Below are positions 19,101 through 25,194 of a stretch of DNA of 64,000 nucleotides, one piece after another. The translations under genes were made by a program, and so were the position numbers. Where the stretch lies: the NCBI RefSeq assembly GCF_002214585.1, contig NZ_CP014862.1:1054001-1118000 (forward strand). Reading direction: 5' to 3'. This DNA comes from Thermococcus profundus (GTDB lineage: Archaea; Methanobacteriota_B; Thermococci; Thermococcales; Thermococcaceae). Position 1 is the first letter of the stretch; each line of letters starts with the position of its first letter. The notes beneath the pieces were generated by a model, which saw only the letters and a list, made by a program, of their open reading frames with translations, was not told the DNA's origin and did not search any database.

Positions 19101-19331
19101 TCCTTTGCAAAGCCCGAAGAAGAAAAGCCGCCTGAGACTACCACAACAGCCCCATCCTCCACGTCATCTCCTTCACCATCGCCAACAAGTTCATCAACGA
19201 CTCCCCCTGAGGAGAGCCCCTCAACAACCCCAGGGACACCGGGGCCCACGATCCCCGGAGGGATGATGAGGATTGCCGCACTGCTCCTCGGAGCCCTTGT
19301 CCTCTTCGCCATCCTCCTGAAGAGGAGGTGA
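13179..19331 (+). CDS. Giant surface-anchored protein with beta-helix, CARDB, FG-GAP-like and gingipain-type (C25) peptidase domains
   Basis: A 2050-residue exported protein. In order: signal peptide (1-30); NosD-like parallel beta-helix (about 85-365); CARDB-type domain (380-477); fibronectin III-like domain (478-570); further Ig-like domains; Asp-rich FG-GAP/VCBS-like repeats (DPNGDGKGD, DLDDDGKDE, DIDGDGMDE; about 1005-1240). The C25 peptidase region is about 1320-1625, with His 1499 in LEGHGNWN and Cys 1532 in YAESCLTG as the likely catalytic pair. More beta-sandwich domains, a Ser/Thr/Pro linker (1977-2027) and a final membrane helix ending KRR follow. It is probably a cell-surface cysteine protease. 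ATG 13179 is chosen for its ribosome site; the in-frame TTG at 13164 is rejected. Confidence 0.85.
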   Translation: MRREKFVSCLFLVIVLASSLQVLNYDRAGAFPVVHNVNTGEIFQSIQEAIDDPETKDGHVIELDPGNYRESVVVSKGVIIRSASGNPEDVIIETSEPGVPVFRITHDNAAIKAVTLTGAKKSGTYAVVVEKKVYNCQIINVRIFSSYGGIYLDEGGANHRVAMGYFESVAIPVTLNSVSTTEVSMNFMKGPDRGVVLLSSSRNSITNNTITDPIYNGILLRDGSAVNDVSGNAISGSQGDGIMLYASHNNTIESNNLTQNVRGLEIVGGSQGNIVRDNFITGNDLGVYIADTNGNLLYNNYLSNGQNARDMGENYWNTTKRDGPNIVGGPYIGGNYWSDYGGVDKDGDGIGDTEVPHISGGGVRTGDWLPLVKTRPEGGLPDLIVTDIWKEGGKLWFQVRNVGDGDSGPFDVALLLNGEPVKTLSVEGLKAGEFRDGSFDLPECHEGVLNVGVWADSGGKVHEGDEENNARLEEWKCDEEPPRIVGLKVVEVGRDYAVIFVGTSEESRVKVKYSPDTLPSEVVDDELKEKHVIRLEGLQSGTLYWFIAEVSDGSGNSAVSEKAFFKTLPVPDGEKPTVEHLTLPMRPGKPLRAYVSDNTGVDRVEFYVDGRLVGVDYSPGNFSMMYLTPGILGMAGIGGENYYTEHEVMVRVCDISGLCDNITEVWRPSYDVQSVEVEVVSPPDRYTMSTIQANSTGSVEVSVYAAEYELSMRDCPSSELGQLMCLNSPGELIPHPVDSLTLYIFGPEDYEVKRVFYPHTDEDTTFTYEWDVRNLEPGLYLIAAMANSTNGESYFSRAVTVEIASPRKEYSFHQEVRRVGNYFNVTLSVRNTGEVPIRLNEITETLKGFQAVVKDGAGYTMRGRYYVEGQYEEVTFSFNNTILEPGEMARASYLAVPILYSHTVYRGIGVPVVVEVDGDLETFHPSQTVRGEGGLEGIYDAAINAMRQSDYLIVTNPENLYYTNENTSNVQKVFSAMAELATLRNGVIGYLGGGGKIRKDVKKALIAIGDPNGDGKGDIVIYHPDSGKLVVHSLLGGEESAELAKGAGGLALHDLDDDGKDEIILAGEYGFVKVYGKERVRDKNGNQKEKYVEESYSPNTRAEGQADVACGYVYGSTIFDVYPTCAVLDGSHVYLITSSLQEPIRLLSGEHDIGTDRGKRVFFADVGGDKGDSLLVLLSTGELREYYIIADSLELRRTIQVPYSDDNGYATGDIDGDGMDEFVVFDAENNKIEVYTMDGLEEEVPFYFGTTHEISIGSGSMATPISAYVGSVIMGGIRIGNVLPGRGEEIIFPSSDGEWLEFHTWDELQNFEPLSFTLIQEWSNYLTDGWLDHGYLVIVGETEIVPALKASYNPIWLDWGRVKVIRTTDVPYANTEGDVLDPELIVARFPGNKAGDILKGMENAIAVARGECSFDRSHALILSGWPESRGGGSDHIDFYETSLAVYRALRDQGTNVAILRSTQYPDEEVNSRKVSHREDVVNAFFTIARERDIIHLEGHGNWNVIDDLYVSDFSGRAEPFGGTCPFVYAESCLTGDYTKGKSVAEAFLQAGAAVYLGSTELVWSAPWTARAKRLYRKWDSGESIGMALRELKREMGGWELEDDTDMVWVLEMHLYGDPKLGLGVSTPEERRNSGTPKSLELQTPEYSIERTDEGDVMSIEDGSYVEVPGNPLLPYYTYTLNVPAGSRVTSVRLVEKEVRERVPLNPAIARIGRLGGEATSNSTTVNLTLPDYRWRIIENPDGSTTLVIKVFPVKYNELTGEATIYGSHRFEISYVETGVRLESLVLSGERIKRGDTIKAGLILTNRERDDVVLTARIRKASDNSVAFEAPARLLEGFGGVGRFSMEFGTEGLEGGEYYVEMEVRDKGGNVLDRKTAYFSVSFAELVVSLYPAGELSPGEEFTGVMEITNVGDLPVSGSAHITSSEGEELVRNVTVMPGQRVTVEGTFTAGKEWANLTGYVLYDGTMSEPAYFSLSFAKPEEEKPPETTTTAPSSTSSPSPSPTSSSTTPPEESPSTTPGTPGPTIPGGMMRIAALLLGALVLFAILLKRR

Positions 19332-19368
19332 GGCTTTCTTTTCCCCACTTTTAAAGGAGGAGTTCGGA

Positions 19369-19550
19369 ATGGAAAGGGTTCGAGTGGTATCGCTCGTTTT
19401 TGTTTTTCTGCTCTTTGCCGCCGTACCCGGCGCGGCCTGCCGCTGGTAGACTTGGACTCTGAAGAGGGGAACCTAGCCGCCTTGGATGAGGAGTTATTTC
19501 AAGAACTTCCTCCCCTAATACACTCAAGACTAAACTTTACAGAATTATAG
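19369..19550 (+). pseudogene. Frameshifted remnant of a small secreted protein
   Basis: AAAGGAGG (19353-19360) precedes ATG 19369, which opens a good signal peptide (MERVRVVSLVFVFLLFAAVP...) but stops at 19447-19449 after 26 codons. Shifting frame near the signal-peptide end continues for about 33 codons (PLVDLDSEEGNLAALDEELF...) to a stop at 19550. The intact ribosome site and continuing acidic frame suggest a recently broken gene, or a sequencing indel. The original function is unknown. Confidence 0.45.
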
Positions 19551-19566
19551 GGGGAGAAATTGGGGC

Positions 19567-19785
19567 TTAAGAACCCTCCAGCATTTTAATCTCTTCGTCC
19601 CCAACTATCAGAGGTCTCTTGGACTCTATAACGTAGCTCAGCTCCCATTTTACATCTCCTTTGTTCATGCCCTCCGCGTAGCGCTTTGCCTTCTCCTCTG
19701 CATCCTCAATGCTTGACGCTTCGATGATCCTCCTCACGTACCACTTCCTTTCTCCATATCTGAGCTTGAACTCGGCCATGTACAT
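19567..19785 (-). CDS. Small hypothetical protein
   Basis: A 72-residue soluble protein, MYMAEFKLRYGERKWYVRRI..., with alternating charged and hydrophobic residues and an alpha-helical middle (SSIEDAEEKAKRYAEGM). GGTGGTG lies 3-5 bases before ATG 19785; ATG 19779 is an alternative. The longer frame to 19923 is unlikely because it overlaps the moaB promoter. I do not recognise the family. It diverges from moaB. Confidence 0.6.
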   Translation of the reverse strand: MYMAEFKLRYGERKWYVRRIIEASSIEDAEEKAKRYAEGMNKGDVKWELSYVIESKRPLIVGDEEIKMLEGS

Positions 19786-19905
19786 CGACACCACCGCATT
19801 AAAATGCATCTGTCGGGTTAAAAATCCTTTCCCCGGGGTTAAACGATCTTCCTTAACAGGACAAAGGTTATTAACTGAAAAAATGAAACCAGTGCGGTGA
19901 AAAAG

Positions 19906-20418
19906 ATGGGAACCGAAGAGCACAAAAAGAAGGCCCCCAAGAGCTTCAAGTTCGCCGTCATAACCGTCAGCGACACGGCAAGCAGAGGGGAGAAGGAAGA
20001 CAAGAGTGGGAAGTTCCTCGTTGAGGAGCTTGAAAAAGCCGGCAATGAGAGGGTTCTCTACAAGATCGTGCCAGATGAGAAGATGGAGATTATTGGAGCT
20101 ATCGTTGATGCCTTCCGCGCCGGAGCCGATGTTGTTGTTACCTCGGGAGGGACAGGAATAGCGAGGAGGGACGTGACTATAGAGAGCCTCAGACCCCTTT
20201 TCGACAAAGAGCTATCATTCGGCGACATTTTCAGATTGGTGAGCTATGAGGAAATTGGAAGTGCCGCCCTAATGACGAGGGCAACTGGGGGAGTAATAAG
20301 AAGCTCGGGAAGGGCCATGGCAGTGTTCTGCCTTCCAGGGAGTCTTGGGGCCGCTAAAACTGGGATAAAACTCATACTGGCGGAGGCAGGGCACGTGCTA
20401 AAGCACGGCCGTGAATAG
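19906..20418 (+). CDS. moaB: Molybdenum cofactor biosynthesis protein MoaB/MogA
   Basis: The 170-residue protein is a MogA/MoaB family molybdopterin adenylyltransferase. FAVITVSDTASRGEKEDKSG opens the fold, VVTSGGTGIARRDVTIE is the pterin-binding signature, and CLPGSLGAAKTGI is the conserved C-terminal loop. It activates molybdopterin before metal insertion; in Thermococcales the metal is usually tungsten. GTG 19897 is in frame, but GGTGA at 19894-19898 supports ATG 19906. moeA lies 0.66 kb downstream. Confidence 0.9.
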   Translation: MGTEEHKKKAPKSFKFAVITVSDTASRGEKEDKSGKFLVEELEKAGNERVLYKIVPDEKMEIIGAIVDAFRAGADVVVTSGGTGIARRDVTIESLRPLFDKELSFGDIFRLVSYEEIGSAALMTRATGGVIRSSGRAMAVFCLPGSLGAAKTGIKLILAEAGHVLKHGRE

Positions 20419-20457
20419 TTTTAAGGACAAGTATGCAAGGATATAGTGGGTGGGAAC

Positions 20458-20619
20458 ATGGAAAAAGCGGATGCGGTGGGAACCCTCACCCCAAAAAATA
20501 GCAGTAACTCCTCGTTAAATCAGGACAAGAAACAAAAAATAAAACGGTTCAGAGGAATACTCGGGAAGATCAGCGAGGAGACAATACTATGGGCCATCAA
20601 GGAGGCTGAAGAACTTTGA
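20458..20619 (+). CDS. Probable VapB-type antitoxin
   Basis: A 53-codon frame from ATG 20458 (MEKADAVGTLTPKNSSNSSL...) ends in TGA 20617-20619, overlapping the TTG start of the PIN-domain gene. Its charged C-terminal half (RFRGILGKISEETILWAIKEAEEL) resembles the toxin-wrapping tail of small archaeal antitoxins. The N-terminus is Asn/Ser-rich with no clear DNA-binding fold. The assignment rests mainly on size, position and coupling to the toxin gene. Confidence 0.6.
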   Translation: MEKADAVGTLTPKNSSNSSLNQDKKQKIKRFRGILGKISEETILWAIKEAEEL

Positions 20620-21074
20620 GCGGCCTTCTATTCATCGACACCAGTGTCCTCGTGGAGTATTTGGTGGACGGTGAAAAAGCCGGAGTAGCTGAGGAAATAC
20701 TGCTGGGTTCCTGGGTATTTTTAACGTCCCCTACAGTTTACAGGGAAGCCTTGGGTGCGCTGGCCCTCATAGTCGGCAGAGAAAAGTTGGGAATAAAAGG
20801 AAAGCACAGCCTGAGAAAATTCGTGGCCAAGAAGGGATGGGAGCCGTTTTCGAAAGTGGTAGCATCTCTGAATGGCCTTCTTGATGAGCTTGGGATCGTT
20901 ATAGTCGGCGATTCATTTAGGAGAGATGAACTGTATGAGACAATGAAAAAATACAACTTGATGCCGTCTGATGCTCAGATCGTACTGACCTGTCAGAATC
21001 ACAACGTTAAAAACATTGCCACGTTTGATTCTGACTTTAAAAGGGTAAGCTGGCTTAAAACTCTGGGGGTGTAA
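20616..21074 (+). CDS. vapC: VapC-type PIN-domain ribonuclease toxin
   Basis: The 152-residue product has the PIN-domain acidic residues: Asp in LLFIDTSVLVEYL at the N-terminus, Glu in YREALGAL, Asp in PSDAQIVLTC, and IATFDSDFKRV at the C-terminus. Such proteins are Mg-dependent RNases that cut tRNA or rRNA when freed from antitoxin. Translation starts at TTG 20616, overlapping the antitoxin stop (TTGA). The pair sits between moaB and moeA; vapC ends two bases before moeA. Confidence 0.85.
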   Translation: MSGLLFIDTSVLVEYLVDGEKAGVAEEILLGSWVFLTSPTVYREALGALALIVGREKLGIKGKHSLRKFVAKKGWEPFSKVVASLNGLLDELGIVIVGDSFRRDELYETMKKYNLMPSDAQIVLTCQNHNVKNIATFDSDFKRVSWLKTLGV

Positions 21075-21076
21075 AT

Positions 21077-22267
21077 ATGAGGGAGTTCAAAAAGCTCACG
21101 CCTTATAAGGAGGCCCTTTCCCTCCTTCTGAACGATCTGGGGGAGATACCCGAAACCGAGGAGATTCCCCTGGATGAAGCCCTTTGGAGGGTTCTGGCCG
21201 AGGACATTGTATCGCCGATTGACCTTCCACCCTTCAGCAGGGCCGCTGTCGACGGCTACGCGGTTAGGGCTGAGGACACCTTCCCAGCTAGGGAATACAA
21301 CCCCGTCGAGATAAGGGTCGTTGACGAGATAATAGCCGGGGAAGAGAGCAACACCGAGGTTACCCCCGGAACGGCAGTCAAGCTTCTGACCGGTGCCAAA
21401 ATCCCTGAGGGGGCAAACGCAGTCCTCATGCATGAGATGGCCGAGAGGGACGGCGATGTAATCCGGGTTCTCAGACCGGTTGCACCGGGCCAGAACGTTG
21501 CGATGAAAGGCGAGGACGTACGGAAAGGAGAAGTTGTTCTAAGAAAGGGACATATCCTAAGGCCCCAGGATATCTCGATTTTAAAGGCGCTCGGCTTTAG
21601 GACAGTCAAAGTCAAGAGAAAGCCGAGAGTGGGGATAATAGTCACCGGAAGCGAGCTCATCGAGGAGTTTGATGAAGAGGCGCTGATGCACGGCAAAATC
21701 CTCGAGAGCAACTCGGTGATGCTCAAAGGGCTTGTTGAACAGTACTTCGGTGAGCCGAGGTTCTACGGTGTCTTTCCCGACGATGAAGGGGAGATCGGTA
21801 AGGCGATAGAGAAGGCCCAGGAGGAGAACGACCTCGTCCTTGTAACCGGTGGCTCCGCCTTTGGGGACATGGACTTTGCGCACAGGTTTGTTAAGCTCCT
21901 CTTCCACGGCACCACCATAAGGCCGGGTAGGCCCATCGGGTACGGCGAAAGGACGTTCGTGATGAGCGGCTATCCCGTCGCCGTCTTTGCTCAGTTCCAC
22001 CTCTACGTCAAGCACGCACTTGCGAAGCTTGTCGGGGCGAGGAACTACGAGGTGAAGGTCAGAGCAAGGCTCACTGAGAGGGTTCCGAGCCAGCTTGGGA
22101 GATACGAGTTCGTTAAAGTGTGGTATGAGAATGGAAAAGCGAAGCCGATAAAGAAGAAGGGGAGCGGCATAATAAGCTCCCTGGTGGAGAGCAACGGGTA
22201 CATAACCATTCCAGAGGACAGTGAGGGATATCTGGAAGGAGAAGAGGTTGAAGTGGTTCTCTATTAG
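21077..22267 (+). CDS. moeA: Molybdopterin molybdotransferase MoeA
   Basis: A 396-residue MoeA. LPPFSRAAVDGYAVRAED is the N-terminal signature, TGAKIPEGANAVLMHE lines the cofactor site, VGIIVTGSELIE begins the MoeA/MogA-like domain with TGGSAFGDMDFA, and GRPIGYGERTFVMSGYPVAVF follows. It inserts molybdate or tungstate into adenylylated molybdopterin. Thermococcales aldehyde:ferredoxin oxidoreductases need the tungsten form. The start follows vapC by two bases. Confidence 0.93.
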   Translation: MREFKKLTPYKEALSLLLNDLGEIPETEEIPLDEALWRVLAEDIVSPIDLPPFSRAAVDGYAVRAEDTFPAREYNPVEIRVVDEIIAGEESNTEVTPGTAVKLLTGAKIPEGANAVLMHEMAERDGDVIRVLRPVAPGQNVAMKGEDVRKGEVVLRKGHILRPQDISILKALGFRTVKVKRKPRVGIIVTGSELIEEFDEEALMHGKILESNSVMLKGLVEQYFGEPRFYGVFPDDEGEIGKAIEKAQEENDLVLVTGGSAFGDMDFAHRFVKLLFHGTTIRPGRPIGYGERTFVMSGYPVAVFAQFHLYVKHALAKLVGARNYEVKVRARLTERVPSQLGRYEFVKVWYENGKAKPIKKKGSGIISSLVESNGYITIPEDSEGYLEGEEVEVVLY

Positions 22268-22269
22268 CC

Positions 22270-22488
22270 TCAATCGGCCAGAAATACTTCCCATCTTGGT
22301 CTTTTTGTTATATCTCTGACTTCCTCTGGGATCTCGGAGAGGGATAGTGAATCCAGAACCTCAAGAACCTCGCTTATTTCTCGCTTTCTCTCTTCCATGA
22401 TGGCCTCCAGATAATCCGACCTGGCCCAGGGCAGAACCTCTTTGATCGGCTCTTGGTTTTTCCCCGTCACCACCGCCTTCATGGTCAT
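22270..22488 (-). CDS. Small hypothetical protein
   Basis: A 72-residue, Glu-rich soluble protein (MTMKAVVTGKNQEPIKEVLP...). A helical stretch (YLEAIMEERKREISEVLEVL) is followed by PEEVRDITKRPRWEVFLAD. A TTATATAC box near 22510-22517 lies about 25 bases upstream of ATG 22488, with no ribosome site, which suggests a leaderless mRNA. It converges with moeA two bases away. A small antitoxin-like or regulatory role is possible but unsupported. Confidence 0.55.
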   Translation of the reverse strand: MTMKAVVTGKNQEPIKEVLPWARSDYLEAIMEERKREISEVLEVLDSLSLSEIPEEVRDITKRPRWEVFLAD

Positions 22489-22590
22489 CGTCGTATTATG
22501 CAATTTGATAGTATATAAGGGTTTTCTATTCCAATTTTTCATTTAGCCAGTTTGCTACCGCAAAATATGTTAAACTACTGGGGATGGTAC

Positions 22591-23625
22591 TCAGAACACG
22601 TGGAGGGCTGTGGCTTTAAAGCTCACCCAGACCTCTTTCCCCTCCCCCAGTTCCATCTCAACCATCGAGGAGCGGGTTATGAAGGCCCTTAGCTGAAGAC
22701 CGTCCACGTTCAGGTGCACCCTCACCAGAGGGCCCAGCTCTTCGACTGACTCGACAACACCCCTGAATTCGTTTCTGGCGGAGCTTCTTAGGGGTTTTAG
22801 AGAGAGGATTATATCCTCCGGCCTCAGCCCGACCCTCATCCTCCCGCTGATCTCAATGGGAAGTTCTATCTTGATCCCGTTGGCTTTCAGTGTTCTCCCC
22901 TCTGCAGTCCCCTCGATTATGTTCTCGAAGCCCAGAAATCTGGCCACTTCTTCATTTGAAGGCCTTGAGAAGACGTCCCTCACTGAACCAACTTGAACGA
23001 GCCTCCCGTTGAGCATGACACCAACGCGATCCCCCAAACCAACGGCCTCTTCAAAGGAGTGGGTTACATGAATGGCAGTGAAGCCGATTTCCTTCCTCCA
23101 GCGCTTCATCTCCATCATCAGGGCTGAGCGCGTCTGAACGTCGAGGTTTGCAAAGGGCTCGTCGAGGAGTATCAGCGGCGGCTCCACGGCGAGCGCCCTC
23201 GCTATCGCCACGCGCTGCTGCTCTCCTCCACTCAGAGTTTTGGGCTTCCTGTGGAGCAGGTGACTTATCCCCAGCACTTCGGATATCTCGCGAACCTTCC
23301 TGCGGGTTTCTTCTTTTGGGACTTTTCTGACTTTTAGGCCGAATGCAATGTTGTCGTAAACGCTCATGTTTGGAAAGAGGGCGTAGTTCTGGGGCACGTA
23401 GGCGAGGCCGCGCTTTTCAGGAGGTAAGCCGGTAATGTCTACCCCATTCAGGAAGACCCTCCCAGAGTCCGGCTCGATTATCCCCGCTATCACTTCAAGG
23501 AGAACCGTCTTTCCGGCACCACTCGGGCCGAGTATTATGAAGTGCTCTCCCTCTTCAACGTCGAAGCTTATATCTCGCAGGTGGAACTCACTGTAGTCCT
23601 TTGATACGGACTTGACCTCAAGCAT
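22591..23625 (-). CDS. wtpC: Tungstate/molybdate ABC transporter ATP-binding protein
   Basis: A 344-residue ABC ATPase: Walker [10 protein letters not shown]-loop in [10 protein letters not shown], signature [15 protein letters not shown], Walker [13 protein letters not shown] and switch His in [11 protein letters not shown]-terminal TOBE-like regulatory domain (about 250-344) follows, as in WtpC/ModC. It should drive tungstate import for the tungstopterin made by the adjacent moaB/moeA products. It overlaps wtpB by 8 bases. Confidence 0.88.
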   Translation of the reverse strand: MLEVKSVSKDYSEFHLRDISFDVEEGEHFIILGPSGAGKTVLLEVIAGIIEPDSGRVFLNGVDITGLPPEKRGLAYVPQNYALFPNMSVYDNIAFGLKVRKVPKEETRRKVREISEVLGISHLLHRKPKTLSGGEQQRVAIARALAVEPPLILLDEPFANLDVQTRSALMMEMKRWRKEIGFTAIHVTHSFEEAVGLGDRVGVMLNGRLVQVGSVRDVFSRPSNEEVARFLGFENIIEGTAEGRTLKANGIKIELPIEISGRMRVGLRPEDIILSLKPLRSSARNEFRGVVESVEELGPLVRVHLNVDGLQLRAFITRSSMVEMELGEGKEVWVSFKATALHVF

Positions 23626-24364
23626 CCTTCATCCTCCCGGCCATCCATCTAAGAATGACGAAGACCGTAAGGCTCATGGCTATCAGAACAACGGAGATCG
23701 GCCTTGAGGCCCTCAGTCCGTAGTTGTTGAAGTACTCCAAAACGAGAACCTGGGCAGTCTTGGGGTAGTAGGCGACGACGAGTATCGCTCCGACTTCGCT
23801 TATGGCCCTGGCCCACGTCATTATGGCCCCGCTGAATATTGAGGGAAGCGCCATTGGAAGGGACACTGAGAAGAAGGCCCTGAACCTCGATGCGCCCAGG
23901 GTTCTTGCCACGCTCTCGAGCTTCTCATCGACGGCGAGGAATCCATCCCTGGCGGCGTTGATTGTGAAGGGTGCCGAAACGAAGAGCATCGCCGCTATTA
24001 TCCCTGTGTAGCTGTCCAGGATGGATTTCGAGAACGTGACGAGGAGCATTATACCGACGACCGAGTGGGGTATCACTATAGGGACGTCCATCAAGGCCTG
24101 AACCAGGCTTTTGCCGGGGAATTCGAGCCTAGCCAGCGAGTAGCCTAGAGGGATCCCCAGGATGAGCGCTATTAACGCCGTCGCGGTCGCCGTTAGGAGG
24201 GAGTTCTTGAGTGCCTCAACCACAGTCGGATCGTGGATGGTTTTCCTGAGCATGCCAATGTCGAAGGCCTGTTTTTCAAATATCACTATGAGTGGGAGGG
24301 CTATGTACACTACCAGGAAGCTCCCAATGGCCGCGAAGAGGTAGAGGGTGTAATCGCGCCTCAT
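23618..24364 (-). CDS. wtpB: Tungstate/molybdate ABC transporter permease
   Basis: A 248-residue inner-membrane permease with about six helices. The EAA loop reads [31 protein letters not shown], the segment that docks on the ATPase. It belongs with the ModB/WtpB group. TTAAATACTAG about 25-35 bases upstream is a probable TATA box. The substrate-binding protein WtpA, normally the first gene of the operon, is not found upstream. Confidence 0.85.
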   Translation of the reverse strand: MRRDYTLYLFAAIGSFLVVYIALPLIVIFEKQAFDIGMLRKTIHDPTVVEALKNSLLTATATALIALILGIPLGYSLARLEFPGKSLVQALMDVPIVIPHSVVGIMLLVTFSKSILDSYTGIIAAMLFVSAPFTINAARDGFLAVDEKLESVARTLGASRFRAFFSVSLPMALPSIFSGAIMTWARAISEVGAILVVAYYPKTAQVLVLEYFNNYGLRASRPISVVLIAMSLTVFVILRWMAGRMKDA

Positions 24365-24579
24365 TGCAGAGTCCCTATGGAAATTCTAGTATTTAAGGGT
24401 TCTGGAGGAGTTAAATAAGTTCGTTAACGGATCTGGCTGAAGAGCGGATCGCGGGCGGGGAAGTCAGGGTCATTCTTATATAACCAAAGGGAATCGGTGT
24501 TGGATATTATATTTGGAAATCATCGGAGGAACACTGAATATTCTTTTACATCTTCGCCGTTTCAATTCTTGGGTAGACC

Positions 24580-25089
24580 TCAGGTCACGCAATAGCCGAA
24601 AATATGGTAGTGCAGAAATGACTCAAAGTAACTCAGGGGCAGGCCGATCAGAGAAATCAGCGTGGACAGGAAGAAGTTCCCCCGCGAGATGATTAGCAGG
24701 GCCACCCACACGAGAAGCCAAAAGGTGATGTAGATTAATCTAGGGGGAATTATGGATTTTGGAGACAGTTCCTTACGGATCAGGTTTTCTACGCCCCTCT
24801 CGTTCTTGATAAGATACTTCTTCGGCTCCGGCCATCCCCTCCTCTTCATCCCCCTGTCGCCCATGGCAAGGAACGCCTCTCCTCCTTTAAACAGAAGGAG
24901 ATAAATGTAGGGCTTCTCGCTTGGTAGAACAAGGGATTCGACGTCAAAATCAGCGGAAAGGGCAACGCTTAAGTTGTGGAAGCTAAATCCCCATTCATTC
25001 AGAACCCGGAGGACTTCCTCAGGCTTCTCATCCTTGAACTTGAAGACCAGTCCTTTGTACCTGGGCCTTGTGACGCGTTCGAGGAACAC
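24580..25089 (-). CDS. Hypothetical membrane protein with soluble N-terminal domain
   Basis: The 169-residue product has a soluble alpha/beta N-terminal part (ERVTRPRYKGLVFKFKDEKP...; about 1-115) and two C-terminal membrane helices (YITFWLLVWVALLII and LSTLISLIGLPLSYF). GGTGGT at 25095-25100 favours GTG 25089 over GTG 25098. No family is recognised. It stands alone, diverging from the MutS-related gene. Confidence 0.65.
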   Translation of the reverse strand: MFLERVTRPRYKGLVFKFKDEKPEEVLRVLNEWGFSFHNLSVALSADFDVESLVLPSEKPYIYLLLFKGGEAFLAMGDRGMKRRGWPEPKKYLIKNERGVENLIRKELSPKSIIPPRLIYITFWLLVWVALLIISRGNFFLSTLISLIGLPLSYFESFLHYHIFGYCVT

Positions 25090-25194
25090 GATGACCACCC
25101 TAGAGAATCGTTTTTAGATTACTAATCATGTTTATAAAGCTGTCGGCGCGAACCATCAGGTAACTTTTTTAGGGGGGCCGCCATTCTCCAAACG

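Noticed and set aside
24421-24579. Short frame from a GTG near 24499
   Set aside because: About 30 codons with no ribosome site and no coding character; it overlaps the 3' end of a leftward gene.
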